From NCBI RefSeq assembly GCF_000758665.1, contig NZ_CP009285.1:4588001-4652000 (forward strand): a stretch of DNA of 64,000 nt, written 5' to 3'. Position 1 is the first letter of the stretch. The number at the start of each line of letters is the position of its first letter. The notes beneath the pieces are model-generated. The model saw only the letters and a list, made by a program, of their open reading frames with translations, was not told where the DNA came from and did not search any database. Source of the DNA: Paenibacillus borealis. GTDB taxonomy: Bacteria; Bacillota; Bacilli; Paenibacillales; Paenibacillaceae. Shown one piece after another: positions 17,391 to 25,731 of the stretch. Position numbers and translations under genes: made by a program.

Positions 17391-17515
17391 GACATTCAGA
17401 AAGTATTCTGAGAATTGAGGTTTTTCCCTTGTGACCCGTTTTTGGAATCCGCATTATGAAAACAAGAGCACGATTGGATGAGCCTGCTGGCAGGTTGCTC
17501 TAGTTTTTTGATTTT

Positions 17516-17539
17516 CTATTGTGAATTTTTCATATGTTG
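17516..17539 (+). repeat. TGTGAATTTTTCATATG repeat, copy B
   Basis: Core identical to copies at 8231 and 17900, preceded by CTAT and followed by TTG. It lies just after the second hairpin of this gap. Confidence 0.7.
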
Positions 17540-17658
17540 TAATATTGGAAATAAACCGTTGTTGCCTGAATATTGGACTTATTGTACCATTGCACTGTTG
17601 GCTCAGGAATAATAAACGTATACCCTACTTAATTATCTGATTACTTTCTAAAAATCCT

Positions 17659-17828
17659 GCACAAAATACAACAATTCCATCAGGATCTTGGCTATAATCC
17701 ACAAATGTTGTATAAAATGCAGCATTCTATTCCCTCAACGTCGTTTTGCGGGACAATTCTTGTATTTCATACAACAATCTGTCCAAACACCCAGATATTC
17801 AGGCAAGCGAGTTGTATTTACTACAACA
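17659..17828. repeat. Four short palindromes with 51-52 bp period
   Basis: Imperfect palindromes of the type TTGTAT-N4-ATACAACA. The right arms are TACAACA at 17667, TGCAGCA at 17718, TACAACA at 17770 and TACAACA at 17822, so they are spaced 51, 52 and 52 bp. The left arms are CTGCAC (degraded), TTGTAT, TTGTAT and TTGTAT. The sequence between units is not conserved. Confidence 0.7.
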
Positions 17829-17899
17829 TTTAAGCTAGTCCGTATGAACTTTAAAGTTGGTTCAGGTTCTGCCAGCAACGTATTAGGTGTGGAGATTCT

Positions 17900-17923
17900 T
17901 TATTGTGAATTTTTCATATGTTG
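17900..17923 (+). repeat. TGTGAATTTTTCATATG repeat, copy C
   Basis: Third copy of the 24-bp element, in the same orientation as the others, 72 bp after the last 52-bp-period palindrome. Confidence 0.7.
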
Positions 17924-17994
17924 AAATAACATAATTAACTTTCAATGTTGCTCTGCGTTGCGGGTTCCATTCTAGTCCTATCTGCCCCACCTAT

Positions 17995-19287
17995 TCACCC
18001 CCGGATCTCCCCCGGCAGCTTAAGCACGGTTACTTTATCCCCGGAAGTCATCTGTCCGCTATCCGGCGGAATCACGATCAGACAATCACTGTCCTTGATC
18101 GTAACCGTCACGGAGGATTCGTCGACGGCGGCAGGAAAAGCATAGAGAACGCCCTCCCGGATCTCCAGCCGGGCCCGGACATAACGTGTAAAGCTGTTTA
18201 CCCGCTTATAGTCCACTCCCAGCACTGCGGTCCATTCCGGCAAAAATGGCTGGGCAGCGCCTTGCATCAGCCCGATGACAGGCCGGGCGAACAGCTGGAA
18301 TCCTACGAAGCAGGCTCCCGGGTTGCCTGATAACGCCAGCAGAATTGTCCCTCCGCGGACCGCCGCCGTTGTAACGCTCCCCGGTCGCATGGTTACTTTG
18401 TTAAACAGCATTTCGCCGCTTTGCTCGCGGATTAGATCCCCCATAATGTCATAATCTCCGACAGACACTCCGCCCGTGGTAATTACAAGATCATAGCTCT
18501 CCAGTGCCATCTGCACCTTACTCCGGGCAAGCTCCAGATCATCTACAATCGCACCCAGCATTATAGGCTCACCGCCTGCTTCCCGTACAAGTGCCTCCAG
18601 CATAGGAGAGTTGCTGTTACGGATTTTGCCAGGAACCAGCGGCTCGTCCACCTCCAGCAGTTCAGTTCCGGTAGCGAAGATCCCAACCTTGGGTCTGCGG
18701 CGCACGGGAACATTCGCGGCTCCCAGCGCAGCCAGTGCAGCGATATCACCGGCACCGATTATTGTCCCCTCAGGCAGCACCAGTTCTCCTGTTCCCAGCT
18801 CCAGGCCGCGCGGCGTAATATGAAGTCCCGCCGCTTGCGGCTTGCGAATACCCACATAAGTGACACCATCCTCCATCCGGCTCTCCGTGGCCTCCAGCAT
18901 AACGACAGTGTCTGCGCCACCCGGAACCTGCGCTCCGGTCATGATCCGTGCGACCGTCCCCGTCGTAATCTCTCTTGACGCTACTGCGCCGCAGGGAATA
19001 ACATCGACAACCTTAAGCCACACCACGCTGTTATCGCCAGCCGATACTGTATCTGCCGCGATAACTGCAAAACCATCCATACTTGAGCGGTCAAACGCCG
19101 GAAAGGGATGCGGCGCATGAACGGACCGGGCAAGAAAACGGCCGTAGCTTTGATTCAAAGGCACTTCTTCAAGCGAAAGTGGTGCTGCATATGCTGTCAG
19201 CCGGGCCTGAGCCTCTCTCACCTGAAGGGCTGAGCGCTGAAATTTATCATTGGTATATTCCTTGTTATGGTTCTCTGGGTTAGCCAT
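17995..19287 (-). CDS. moeA: Molybdopterin molybdenumtransferase MoeA
   Basis: 430 residues with the MoeA/gephyrin-E layout. N-terminal FPAFDRSSMDGFAV (about 61-74) is the conserved substrate-contacting segment, and GTVARIMTGAQVPGGADTVV (about 107-126) the next. VGIFATGTELLE and TTGGVSVGDYD are in the MPT-binding central domain. ALSGNPGACFVGFQLF and a C-terminal beta-barrel complete the chain. It inserts molybdate into adenylylated molybdopterin in the cytoplasm. The ATG has GGAGG at a long spacing of about 13 nt. No other moa/mob genes are nearby, so the rest of the cofactor pathway must be elsewhere. Confidence 0.93.
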   Translation of the reverse strand: MANPENHNKEYTNDKFQRSALQVREAQARLTAYAAPLSLEEVPLNQSYGRFLARSVHAPHPFPAFDRSSMDGFAVIAADTVSAGDNSVVWLKVVDVIPCGAVASREITTGTVARIMTGAQVPGGADTVVMLEATESRMEDGVTYVGIRKPQAAGLHITPRGLELGTGELVLPEGTIIGAGDIAALAALGAANVPVRRRPKVGIFATGTELLEVDEPLVPGKIRNSNSPMLEALVREAGGEPIMLGAIVDDLELARSKVQMALESYDLVITTGGVSVGDYDIMGDLIREQSGEMLFNKVTMRPGSVTTAAVRGGTILLALSGNPGACFVGFQLFARPVIGLMQGAAQPFLPEWTAVLGVDYKRVNSFTRYVRARLEIREGVLYAFPAAVDESSVTVTIKDSDCLIVIPPDSGQMTSGDKVTVLKLPGEIRG

Positions 19288-19400
19288 GGAAGTAGTCCAT
19301 CCTCCTTCTTAAGTTGGCAGTTTCCTGCATCTGCCGAGTTACGCCCTATTTTAACATGCAGCACTACAAAGGGAAATTCAGCTCCGGTTCGCTCACACGC

Positions 19401-19440
19401 AAAAAGGGACGCACGGGCCTGAGACAGGCAACGGCATCCC
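19401..19440 (-). terminator. Rho-independent terminator after the DUF4178-like gene
   Basis: On the complement: GGGATGCCGTTGCCTG, short loop, CAGGCCCGTGCGTCCC, then TTTTT (19401-19405 on plus are A). Imperfect but GC-rich stem with a T-run, 55 bp past the stop at 19496. Confidence 0.65.
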
Positions 19441-19495
19441 TAGTTCAATATTATTAAATTGAAAATAAAACTGTTATTTTCTTGTCCTGCCAACC

Positions 19496-20008
19496 TTAAG
19501 ACGCACGGATCACTCTGACATCAGCCGGAATGACAGTTTCACCTTCATAGAGCATGAACCGGCCATTCTGCCATTCCACACGCAGCAGCCGCGAATCATC
19601 CGACTGGTATTGCCAGACATGCTGCTCTCCGCCGTTCATATATGGGGTCTGGCCTGTAACAGCTGCATACCCCTCGTATTCTTCCTCCAGATAAAAAGTA
19701 CGGTCATCCAGCTCCAGTGTAGCCGGTACCTCGGAAGGACTATCCAGACGTCCGTCGATCGGGTGATACAATCGGTATTGCAGCTGCTCCCGCTCCTCAA
19801 TATACAGATAAGAAATCTGGCTTCCGTCGCGCAGCGTTAATACAGCAGCATTGCGGCCGCTAGTCTTCGTACGGCCCGTTACTTCGTAGGTTACCAGGGA
19901 TACCTCACAGATATCTCCGGGAGACAGGTTCAGCATGCTTGCAGGCACAGCGGGCGCCTCCGGCTTCGAGAACATATTACCGATTCTTTTCCATAAACCC
20001 AAAGCCAT
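19496..20008 (-). CDS. DUF4178-like protein
   Basis: 170 residues, soluble and beta-rich. The body has LSPGDICEVSLVTYEVTGR and repeated strands with YLYIEEREQLQYRLY, and ends in basic strands. This resembles the DUF4178 domain often encoded beside PspA and DUF350. A longer ORF begins at 20128 inside the DUF350 gene, but the ATG at 20008 is preceded by a perfect AGGAGG 5 nt away. That ribosome site is part of a leader element (20013-20088) that also occurs in front of the alpha-glycosidase gene. Molecular function is unknown; the context suggests an envelope-stress role. Confidence 0.75.
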   Translation of the reverse strand: MALGLWKRIGNMFSKPEAPAVPASMLNLSPGDICEVSLVTYEVTGRTKTSGRNAAVLTLRDGSQISYLYIEEREQLQYRLYHPIDGRLDSPSEVPATLELDDRTFYLEEEYEGYAAVTGQTPYMNGGEQHVWQYQSDDSRLLRVEWQNGRFMLYEGETVIPADVRVIRAS

Positions 20009-20012
20009 CAAT

Positions 20013-20088
20013 CCTCCTAAAAGTTTGGTCAGCATACACTTCGTCGATTTTTCTTCGCAAAACTCGCTTCGAAAGCATCCGCTTAGTT
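20013..20088 (-). repeat. Leader element with built-in ribosome site, copy 1
   Basis: On the complement: AACT, then AAGCGGATGCTTTCGAAGC, GAGTT, a variable middle, and AAACTTTTAGGAGG ending 5 nt before the DUF4178-like start. The same outer blocks in the same order occur at 33130-33207 upstream of the alpha-glycosidase (78 bp against 76 bp here). AAGC-GCTT and GCTT-AAGC pairings within the first block are mutually exclusive. Confidence 0.75.
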
Positions 20089-20105
20089 CTGTCAGAATAT
20101 GTGTA

Positions 20106-20516
20106 TTATCCACGAATAAATGCAGCAATAATTAAAGCCCCGATTACATGTAATGAGCCTGCAAGCAGTCCATAACCGACTTTGCCCAGCTGAGTGCCAT
20201 GATCAAGATCAAGCTTGCCCACCCTGCCCAGCAGCAGCTCGGCTGTCTTTTCGAGAACGAACAGCAGTACAAAAGACACGATAGAGACAATCAGTGCTTC
20301 CCCAAGCCGGCTAGCCGCAGCAATGGATGATGATAGTATATAGCCCTGAGCCCCCAGCTTCAGCACAAAGCGCGTAGTGACTGCCATATTGCCTGCTTTG
20401 AGTTCTTCCAAATCATCGTAACGGGTAAACAGCGAATCCACAAACATCAGCACACACAGCAGCACTGCGCCGCTGACCGTCCACACTACCATGGACACCA
20501 GGGTATGGAAATCCAT
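20106..20516 (-). CDS. DUF350 family membrane protein
   Basis: 136 residues, almost entirely hydrophobic with four predicted membrane segments (about 7-27, 46-64, 70-90, 112-134) and short loops, matching the small DUF350 family. Start ATG with GGGGG about 10 nt upstream. It lies between the PspA gene and the DUF4178-like gene, all on the complement. Family members are common partners of PspA-type genes and may form a small membrane complex. A direct function has not been demonstrated as far as I know. Confidence 0.8.
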   Translation of the reverse strand: MDFHTLVSMVVWTVSGAVLLCVLMFVDSLFTRYDDLEELKAGNMAVTTRFVLKLGAQGYILSSSIAAASRLGEALIVSIVSFVLLFVLEKTAELLLGRVGKLDLDHGTQLGKVGYGLLAGSLHVIGALIIAAFIRG

Positions 20517-20567
20517 TGCTTTAGCCCCCGCTTGTTCAGATTACCTTCCTAGTAAGGCAAAGATAAA

Positions 20568-20603
20568 GCGAAGGAGAAACCGCTAGTTCTGTCTCCCCTT
20601 CGC
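20568..20603 (-). terminator. Intercistronic hairpin between pspA and DUF350 gene
   Basis: GCGAAGGAGA (20568-20577) and TCTCCCCTTCGC (20592-20603) form an imperfect stem. On the complement it is followed by T-rich sequence, so it may attenuate read-through from pspA into the DUF350 gene. Confidence 0.55.
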
Positions 20604-20642
20604 CTGTGGACAACCGCCTGAACTCCGGCTTATGCCAATATG

Positions 20643-21311
20643 TTATTGTTTGTCGTATTGCTTCATCAGTGCAGCCAGCTCATCCTCTACCGCCTGGTCT
20701 TTACCCAGCTTCTCGAATTCATCATCCAGCGATTTGTTGCCGGAGCTCATCTCGTTGCTGGCTTCTGCCTGCGCTTCTGCCTGAAGCATCTTGTCTTCCA
20801 TCCGTTTGAGACCGGCTGAAGCCGAATCGGAGCTGAACCCGCTCATAGCTTTGTTGATTTCGGTCTGGGCCTTCGCTGCGTTGTAGCGGGCAACGAGTGT
20901 CTCCCGTTTGTTCTTCATCTGTGTAAGCTGTTTGCGCATTTCTTCGAGCTTGCCGCGGAGATTGTCCGCAGAAGCCTTGTTCTGGTCGAAGCTGGTCTTG
21001 TACTCTACGAGCTTGGCTTCAGCCGATTTCTTCTCTTCCAGTGCACGGCGGGCCAGATCAGCATTACCGGCTTGAGCGGCAGCGTGTGCCTGCTGGTTGC
21101 GCTTGTTCACCAGTGCTTCCTGCTCTTCGTACAGTTGCTTGAACTTCTTCTCAATGGCGATCTGGGCAGCTACCGCTTTCTCGGCATCTTCCAGATCCTC
21201 GGTCATATCACGAATGTATTGGTCGGTCATTTTGACCGGGTCTTCCGCTTTATCAATAATCGCATTCACATTGGACATGGTCAGATCACGCAATCTTTTA
21301 AATATAGACAT
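20643..21311 (-). CDS. PspA/IM30 family protein
   Basis: 222 residues, highly charged and helical. It begins MSIFKRLRDLTMSNVNAIID, an amphipathic N-terminal helix followed by a long coiled coil (about 25-185) rich in Lys, Glu, Gln and Ala, as in PspA, LiaH and Vipp1. These ESCRT-III-like proteins coat and protect the inner membrane during envelope stress. GGAGG lies 8 nt before the ATG. The gene leads a set with DUF350 and DUF4178-like genes, with a hairpin between the first two that could set relative expression. Confidence 0.92.
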   Translation of the reverse strand: MSIFKRLRDLTMSNVNAIIDKAEDPVKMTDQYIRDMTEDLEDAEKAVAAQIAIEKKFKQLYEEQEALVNKRNQQAHAAAQAGNADLARRALEEKKSAEAKLVEYKTSFDQNKASADNLRGKLEEMRKQLTQMKNKRETLVARYNAAKAQTEINKAMSGFSSDSASAGLKRMEDKMLQAEAQAEASNEMSSGNKSLDDEFEKLGKDQAVEDELAALMKQYDKQ

Positions 21312-21391
21312 GGTTCATTCCTCCAAAATAAAAGTTAGTTGCTCATTTGGTATCTTTTACGCAGGGAGTGCCATTATCGTTTCACAAATTG

Positions 21392-21730
21392 TTAAACCTT
21401 CTGCAATAAATATTGATCTACTTTAGCATTCACAATATTTACGACTTCCATGATGCCCTCTTTAGTCAGATTGTCGTAATGAATCCCCATCACAACCGTT
21501 ACCGTCCGGTTCAGCGCGGCAGCTGCCCTGAGTGCAACGGATTCGCTGATCGTATGCTCCTTGTGATGCGGGACCGCCGAAGTCATGACCCTGGCAGTGT
21601 CGCCGTCCATATAAGCGGTACTGGCTGCACCGATATGACGGACACCTCCGGTAATCAGCAGCAGCAGGTCACGGCCAACCGTAATTTCAGACAGCTCAAT
21701 GTCATCAGGATGCAGCTGATCGGATGTCAT
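21392..21730 (-). CDS. Small LpdD-like / conserved hypothetical protein
   Basis: About 112 residues. It contains VGRDLLLLITGGVRHIGAAS (about 17-36), which resembles the core of the LpdD-type domain (subunit or chaperone associated with prenyl-FMN decarboxylases), followed by HHKEHTISESVALRAAAALN. The ATG at 21730 is chosen because GGGGG lies 9 nt upstream; the ORF can be extended to 21763 but without a ribosome site. It lies between pspA and pyrD, same strand. The family call is from memory of motifs and should be treated as tentative. Confidence 0.6.
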   Translation of the reverse strand: MTSDQLHPDDIELSEITVGRDLLLLITGGVRHIGAASTAYMDGDTARVMTSAVPHHKEHTISESVALRAAAALNRTVTVVMGIHYDNLTKEGIMEVVNIVNAKVDQYLLQKV

Positions 21731-21818
21731 AACAGAATACCCCCTACCCATTATATTAACCATGGTAAGCGAAGATCTCTCAGGCTGCGCAAAAAGTTAT
21801 GCAGAATCAGCTTTCCAG

Positions 21819-22751
21819 CTATACAATACCGCGGATTTCATCCAGTGAGGAGATATTCTCTTCGGCCATGAATTGCTGCAGCTCTTCGACAAGTGTACTG
21901 CCCGCCCGTAAATTCATGAAGTTGTACGTCCCCACTTGAATGACGGTGGCACCAGCCATAATGAATTCAATAATATCCGTAGCTGAAGTGATTCCGCCCA
22001 TACCGATTACCGGAATGGATACACGCTTGGATACCTGATGCACCATCCGCAAGGCTACAGGCTTAATGGCAGGTCCGGACAGACCGGCATACAGATTATT
22101 AAATACACTGCGGCGGCGGCGCACATCAATCTTCATTCCTGAGATCGTATTGATCAGCGAGACGGCATCCGCTCCCTCAGCCTCACACATCTCAGCCATC
22201 TCTGCGATATCCTCGGCGTTCGGCGACAGCTTCACGGCCAGCGGAAGACGGGTTGCTGCTCTAACTGCCCGGACAACCTCAAGCGCTGCCGGAGTCTTCA
22301 CGCCGAAGGCGATGCCGCCTTCCTTCACATTCGGACAAGAGATGTTCAGCTCGATCATATCCACTGCCGGTTTGCCTCTAAGCAGGCGGGCATCCGCATC
22401 ACGCTGGATCAGCTCGGCGCCGAGCACGTAATCAGCCAGCGTGTTGCCGCCCAGATTCACGATACGCGCCGTGTCCAGTGTCTCCCAATATGGGAGCTCC
22501 TTGGCCAGGAAGGCTTCCACTCCCGGATTCTCAAGTCCTACACTGTTCAGCATGCCCGAAGCTGTCTCATACACGCGTACACCGGGATTTCCCGCTTTGG
22601 CATGGAGCGTCAGCCCTTTGCCGGAGATTCCGCCAAGCAGGGATACATTATAGAGCTTGCCATATTCACGGCCGAAGCCAAACGTGCCCGAAGCCATAAC
22701 AATCGGGTTCTTGAAATGAACACCGGCAATAGTAGCAGTTGTATTAATCAT
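21819..22751 (-). CDS. pyrD: Dihydroorotate dehydrogenase B, catalytic subunit PyrD
   Basis: 310 residues, FMN-binding TIM barrel. Opening [20 protein letters not shown], then [29 protein letters not shown], the catalytic Cys loop [12 protein letters not shown] (about 132-143), and [10 protein letters not shown] in the phosphate-binding end. Oxidises dihydroorotate to orotate in pyrimidine synthesis and passes electrons to PyrK. The ATG at 22751 has GGGGAGG about 9 nt upstream and overlaps the end of pyrK by 8 nt, so the two are translationally coupled. No other pyr genes follow. Confidence 0.95.
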   Translation of the reverse strand: MINTTATIAGVHFKNPIVMASGTFGFGREYGKLYNVSLLGGISGKGLTLHAKAGNPGVRVYETASGMLNSVGLENPGVEAFLAKELPYWETLDTARIVNLGGNTLADYVLGAELIQRDADARLLRGKPAVDMIELNISCPNVKEGGIAFGVKTPAALEVVRAVRAATRLPLAVKLSPNAEDIAEMAEMCEAEGADAVSLINTISGMKIDVRRRRSVFNNLYAGLSGPAIKPVALRMVHQVSKRVSIPVIGMGGITSATDIIEFIMAGATVIQVGTYNFMNLRAGSTLVEELQQFMAEENISSLDEIRGIV

Positions 22752-23448
22752 GGAACAGCACCTCCCCAGCCAGGAAGACGGGGCCGTCCGCGCAGGCCTT
22801 CCGTTGTCCATCCTTGCAGGATACACTGCAGACGAGACAGGCACCGATGCCGCAGGCCATTCGGTTCTCCAGCGACAGATATACGTCAGGACGCTTGCCG
22901 GCTGTTTCCGCTGCTATGCCCTTGAGCTGTGCCGCCTTCAGCATGGGATGCGGACCGCAGACAAATATATGATCATAGGCTGTGAAATCCACGCTGTCTA
23001 GAATGTGGCCGCCCACATCGACGGTCAGTTCGGCAGCAAGCGGACGGAAGGCTTCGGTACGAAAAGGTTCCCGGCTGAAGCCGAGGTAGATGTCACTCTC
23101 CGGAAGCTCCTGGGCGCAGTAATAGAGCGGAGCAATTCCGATGCCCCCGCCTACTAACGCGACCTTACCTTCCACATGCGGGAAGCCGGTGCCGAATGGC
23201 CCCTCGAGTTCAAGCTTGTCTCCCGGCTTCAGTCCGGCAAGAATCTCCGTGCCTTCCCCTACTACGTGATACAAAAAATCAACACCGCTGTCATTCACCT
23301 GATGTATGCTAAGCGGTCTGGACAGCAGCGGATAGGCTCCCCACGCCCGCAGCATGTAGAATTGACCCATCGCACCTCCGTTACCACCTTCAACCACCAG
23401 GTGGTATACTCCGTCTCCCAGCCGCTCGTTACTAATCACCGTCGCCAC
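22744..23448 (-). CDS. pyrK: Dihydroorotate dehydrogenase B, electron transfer subunit PyrK
   Basis: 234 residues. FAD-binding RPLSIH (about 43-48) and NAD-binding [16 protein letters not shown] lie in the ferredoxin-reductase-like fold. The C-terminal [2Fe-2S] cluster is [13 protein letters not shown] plus a later Cys in [10 protein letters not shown]. Transfers electrons from PyrD to NAD+. The GTG at 23448 follows AAGGAG by 9 nt and is preferred over an upstream TTG at 23466 that includes the ribosome site in its coding part. It overlaps pyrD by 8 nt. Confidence 0.94.
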   Translation of the reverse strand: MATVISNERLGDGVYHLVVEGGNGGAMGQFYMLRAWGAYPLLSRPLSIHQVNDSGVDFLYHVVGEGTEILAGLKPGDKLELEGPFGTGFPHVEGKVALVGGGIGIAPLYYCAQELPESDIYLGFSREPFRTEAFRPLAAELTVDVGGHILDSVDFTAYDHIFVCGPHPMLKAAQLKGIAAETAGKRPDVYLSLENRMACGIGACLVCSVSCKDGQRKACADGPVFLAGEVLFHD

Positions 23449-23534
23449 GTTATCAAGCTCCTTCAAATTTAATCTTATTAACCATGCCTTAGAAGGAGCT
23501 TAAAATCTGTGACATACTTCACAATCACAGCCTT

Positions 23535-24572
23535 CTATTTCTTGTTCCAAAACCCGCGCACATACGGTTTAGGCAGACTTGCCTGATCGATTCCCCCAAG
23601 CGCCTCTTCGGCATGGAGAACCCAGTACGGATCACTGAGCATTCCCCGGCCTACAGCCACAAGCTCAGCCCTCGCTTCGGCAATTACCGCCTGGGCCTCT
23701 TCATAGGATTCCAGACGCCCTACAGCGATTACCGGCACCTGCAGTCCGCTGCGTATGTATTCTGCAAGATCCACCTGATATCCGGGTCCTGCGTTAGGAC
23801 CGCCATTAGAGCCAATCGGACCTTCTCCGCCGGATGATACATGGAACATGTCCACCCCGGCGGCTTTGTAACGGCGGCAGAATTCCAGCGCGTAAGCTTC
23901 ATTATATCCGCCTTCTACATATTCCTTAGCAGAAACTCTCATTATAAGCGGCATCTCGGCCGGCAGCACTTCACGCACCGCTTCTGTTACCTGCTCACCG
24001 AACAGAATGGGGTCTTTGCCGTACTCGTCTTCTCTGACATTGGATAGGGGTGAATGAAACTGGTGGATCAGGTACCCGTGAGCACCATGCAGCTCAACGG
24101 TGTCATATCCGGCCTCAACTGCCCGGCGCGCAGCTTCCCGGTACGCATTAACCATCTCTGCAATCTCGTCCCGGGTCAGCGCATGGGGCGTTTTGGAATG
24201 TGCATCAAACGGGATCGCCGAAGGTGCAACCGGTGGATTGGCATCTACTGCCTTACGGCCGGCATGTCCAAGCTGGATGGCGATTCTGGCTCCATGGGTA
24301 TGAACAGCCTCACTAATCCGTTTGTGCGCTGCAATCTGCCCGTCATCCCAGATGCCTGTGTCCTGATTGGTAATCCGCCCGTCCGGATGAATCCCGCTCA
24401 TCTCTACGATGATAAATCCCGTACCGCCGACAGCGCGGCTGACATAATGCACAAAGTGCCAGTCCGTAGGAATCCCATCCTGCTTCTCAACTGCATATTG
24501 GCACATGGGCGGCATAACCACACGGTTCTTCAAAGTGAGGGCCTTCAGTTCATAAGGTGCAAACAAATCTGC
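23535..24572 (-). CDS. namA: NADPH dehydrogenase NamA (old yellow enzyme family)
   Basis: 345 residues, TIM-barrel flavoenzyme. It opens MADLFAPYELKALTLKNRVV, with MPPMCQYAVEKQDGIPTDWH next and the active-site pair in AIQLGHAGRK and ELHGAHGYLIHQFHSP. RADELVAVGRGMLSDPYW-type ending contacts FMN phosphate. It matches YqjM/NamA of Bacillus, which reduces activated alkenes and nitro compounds with NADPH. GGAG lies 7 nt before the ATG at 24572; a longer ORF to 24608 lacks a better site. Cytoplasmic; single-gene unit as far as seen. Confidence 0.93.
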   Translation of the reverse strand, partial: ADLFAPYELKALTLKNRVVMPPMCQYAVEKQDGIPTDWHFVHYVSRAVGGTGFIIVEMSGIHPDGRITNQDTGIWDDGQIAAHKRISEAVHTHGARIAIQLGHAGRKAVDANPPVAPSAIPFDAHSKTPHALTRDEIAEMVNAYREAARRAVEAGYDTVELHGAHGYLIHQFHSPLSNVREDEYGKDPILFGEQVTEAVREVLPAEMPLIMRVSAKEYVEGGYNEAYALEFCRRYKAAGVDMFHVSSGGEGPIGSNGGPNAGPGYQVDLAEYIRSGLQVPVIAVGRLESYEEAQAVIAEARAELVAVGRGMLSDPYWVLHAEEALGGIDQASLPKPYVRGFWNKK

Positions 24573-24766
24573 CATTCTTGTCTCCATCCTTCCCGTTTCT
24601 CTCATCATTTGGCGGGCTTACTCCCGTATTCATTAAGTATACACGTATTTACGGAAGGGATAAATCATTAGAAGATCATCCGGCCAGCATAAATTCGCAG
24701 TAGCTGGGAAATAACAACCGTTGTATTTCAAAATAACCGGAAGAGTGATTGAAGGAGGCGCCCCCC

Positions 24767-25627
24767 ATGAAGTTGGCAAGAATCCGCCGCATTTTGCTGC
24801 TCATTTTCATAATTGTTATGATCCTGCCCTGCATCTTCCCGTCTGCAGAGCTTGCTTCTGTTGCAGCCCACACTTCTGCCCAGCCGGAGGTCTCTGTTGA
24901 AGAAGATGATGCCGTTCCGGCCGGTTCCACTGCCTCCCAGTCTACAGCCCGGCGCCACAAAAAAAATAAAGGGCTCTCCCTCAGCCAGCTGCTGCGCAAA
25001 TATCCGGATACGATCAAGACACAGGGTCCCCGGCGCAAGATCATCGCCCTGACCTTTGACGATGTGCCTGATCCGCGCTTTACCCCGCAGCTGCTGGATG
25101 TTCTCCATAAATATAATGTCAAAGCCACCTTTTTCGTCGTCGGCAGCCGGGCAGAGAAACATCCCGGTCTCGTTGCACGGATCCTCCGTGAAGGCCATGC
25201 GATCGGTAACCACTCCTACAATCATCCCGAATTCAGCAAGCTGAGCATGAATGAATTCCGCACCCAGATCGTCCGCACCGAAAATATTATCCAGGTTCTT
25301 GCGGGGTATAAGCCCCGGCTGATCCGCCCCCCGTACGGTGATATCAGTGAGCAGCAGCTGAAATGGGCCAAATCCCACGGCTATAAGCTGGTGAACTGGA
25401 ATGTCGACTCCCTCGACTGGAGGGGTTTATCCAAGACCCAGGTGCGGAACAATATTCTCTCCCGTGCCGGGAAAGGGGCCATTATACTCCAGCACGGCGG
25501 CGGCGGCCGGGGCAGTGATCTGAAGGGAACGGTACAGGCGCTTCCTGAAGTCATCAGTATTATGCGCAAACGGGGTTATAGCTTCGTGACCGTTCCGCAA
25601 ATGTTCGAAGTCAGCAAGAGCAAATGA
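24767..25627 (+). CDS. Polysaccharide deacetylase (NodB domain), membrane-anchored or secreted
   Basis: 286 residues. A hydrophobic signal/anchor (about 9-27) is followed by an acidic Ser/Thr linker, then a NodB domain (about 95-275). Motif 1 reads ALTFDDVPDPRF (about 97-108), where the usual Gly of TFDDG is Val. Motif 2 is IGNHSYNHPE, motif 3 RPPYGD, motif 4 NWNVDSLDW. Such enzymes remove N- or O-acetyl groups from peptidoglycan or other glycans outside the membrane. GGAGG stands 8 nt before the ATG at 24767; a TTG 18 nt upstream overlaps that site. Confidence 0.9.
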   Translation: MKLARIRRILLLIFIIVMILPCIFPSAELASVAAHTSAQPEVSVEEDDAVPAGSTASQSTARRHKKNKGLSLSQLLRKYPDTIKTQGPRRKIIALTFDDVPDPRFTPQLLDVLHKYNVKATFFVVGSRAEKHPGLVARILREGHAIGNHSYNHPEFSKLSMNEFRTQIVRTENIIQVLAGYKPRLIRPPYGDISEQQLKWAKSHGYKLVNWNVDSLDWRGLSKTQVRNNILSRAGKGAIILQHGGGGRGSDLKGTVQALPEVISIMRKRGYSFVTVPQMFEVSKSK

Positions 25628-25658
25628 TTGGCTCATTTGCCTCATTCTCATATAAAAA

Positions 25659-25702
25659 AAGGAAACAAAACCTGCCGGAGAACGGCCGGGTTTTGTTTCC
25701 TT
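25659..25702. terminator. Bidirectional rho-independent terminator
   Basis: AAGGAAACAAAACC (25659-25672) and GGTTTTGTTTCCTT (25689-25702), perfect 14-bp arms between the convergent deacetylase and LysM/3D genes, with an A-run before the left arm. Confidence 0.9.
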
Positions 25703-25731
25703 GGTGAATGGTGCACTATATGTTTATCGGG

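Larger units (their letters stand above)
17115..17994. other. 880-bp non-coding region rich in short repeats
   Basis: No ORF here has a convincing start, ribosome site or codon pattern. It holds a terminator-like hairpin (17355-17390), a second hairpin with TGCTCT and a T-run near 17466-17506, two TGTGAATTTTTCATATG copies (17516, 17900), and four TTGTA..TACAACA palindromes at 51-52 bp spacing (17659-17828). The base composition is more AT-rich than its neighbours. Confidence 0.7.

Noticed and set aside
17659..17828. CRISPR array
   Set aside because: Units are 17-18 bp imperfect palindromes with drift in the arms, only four copies, and no cas genes in the window.
17211..17924. Two short plus-strand ORFs (66 and 78 codons) in the repeat-rich gap
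   Set aside because: No ribosome site, atypical codon use, and they run through hairpins and palindromic repeats.
24728..25378. 216-codon complement ORF over the deacetylase gene
   Set aside because: Shadow of the NodB-domain gene, whose motifs, signal peptide and ribosome site are all on the plus strand.
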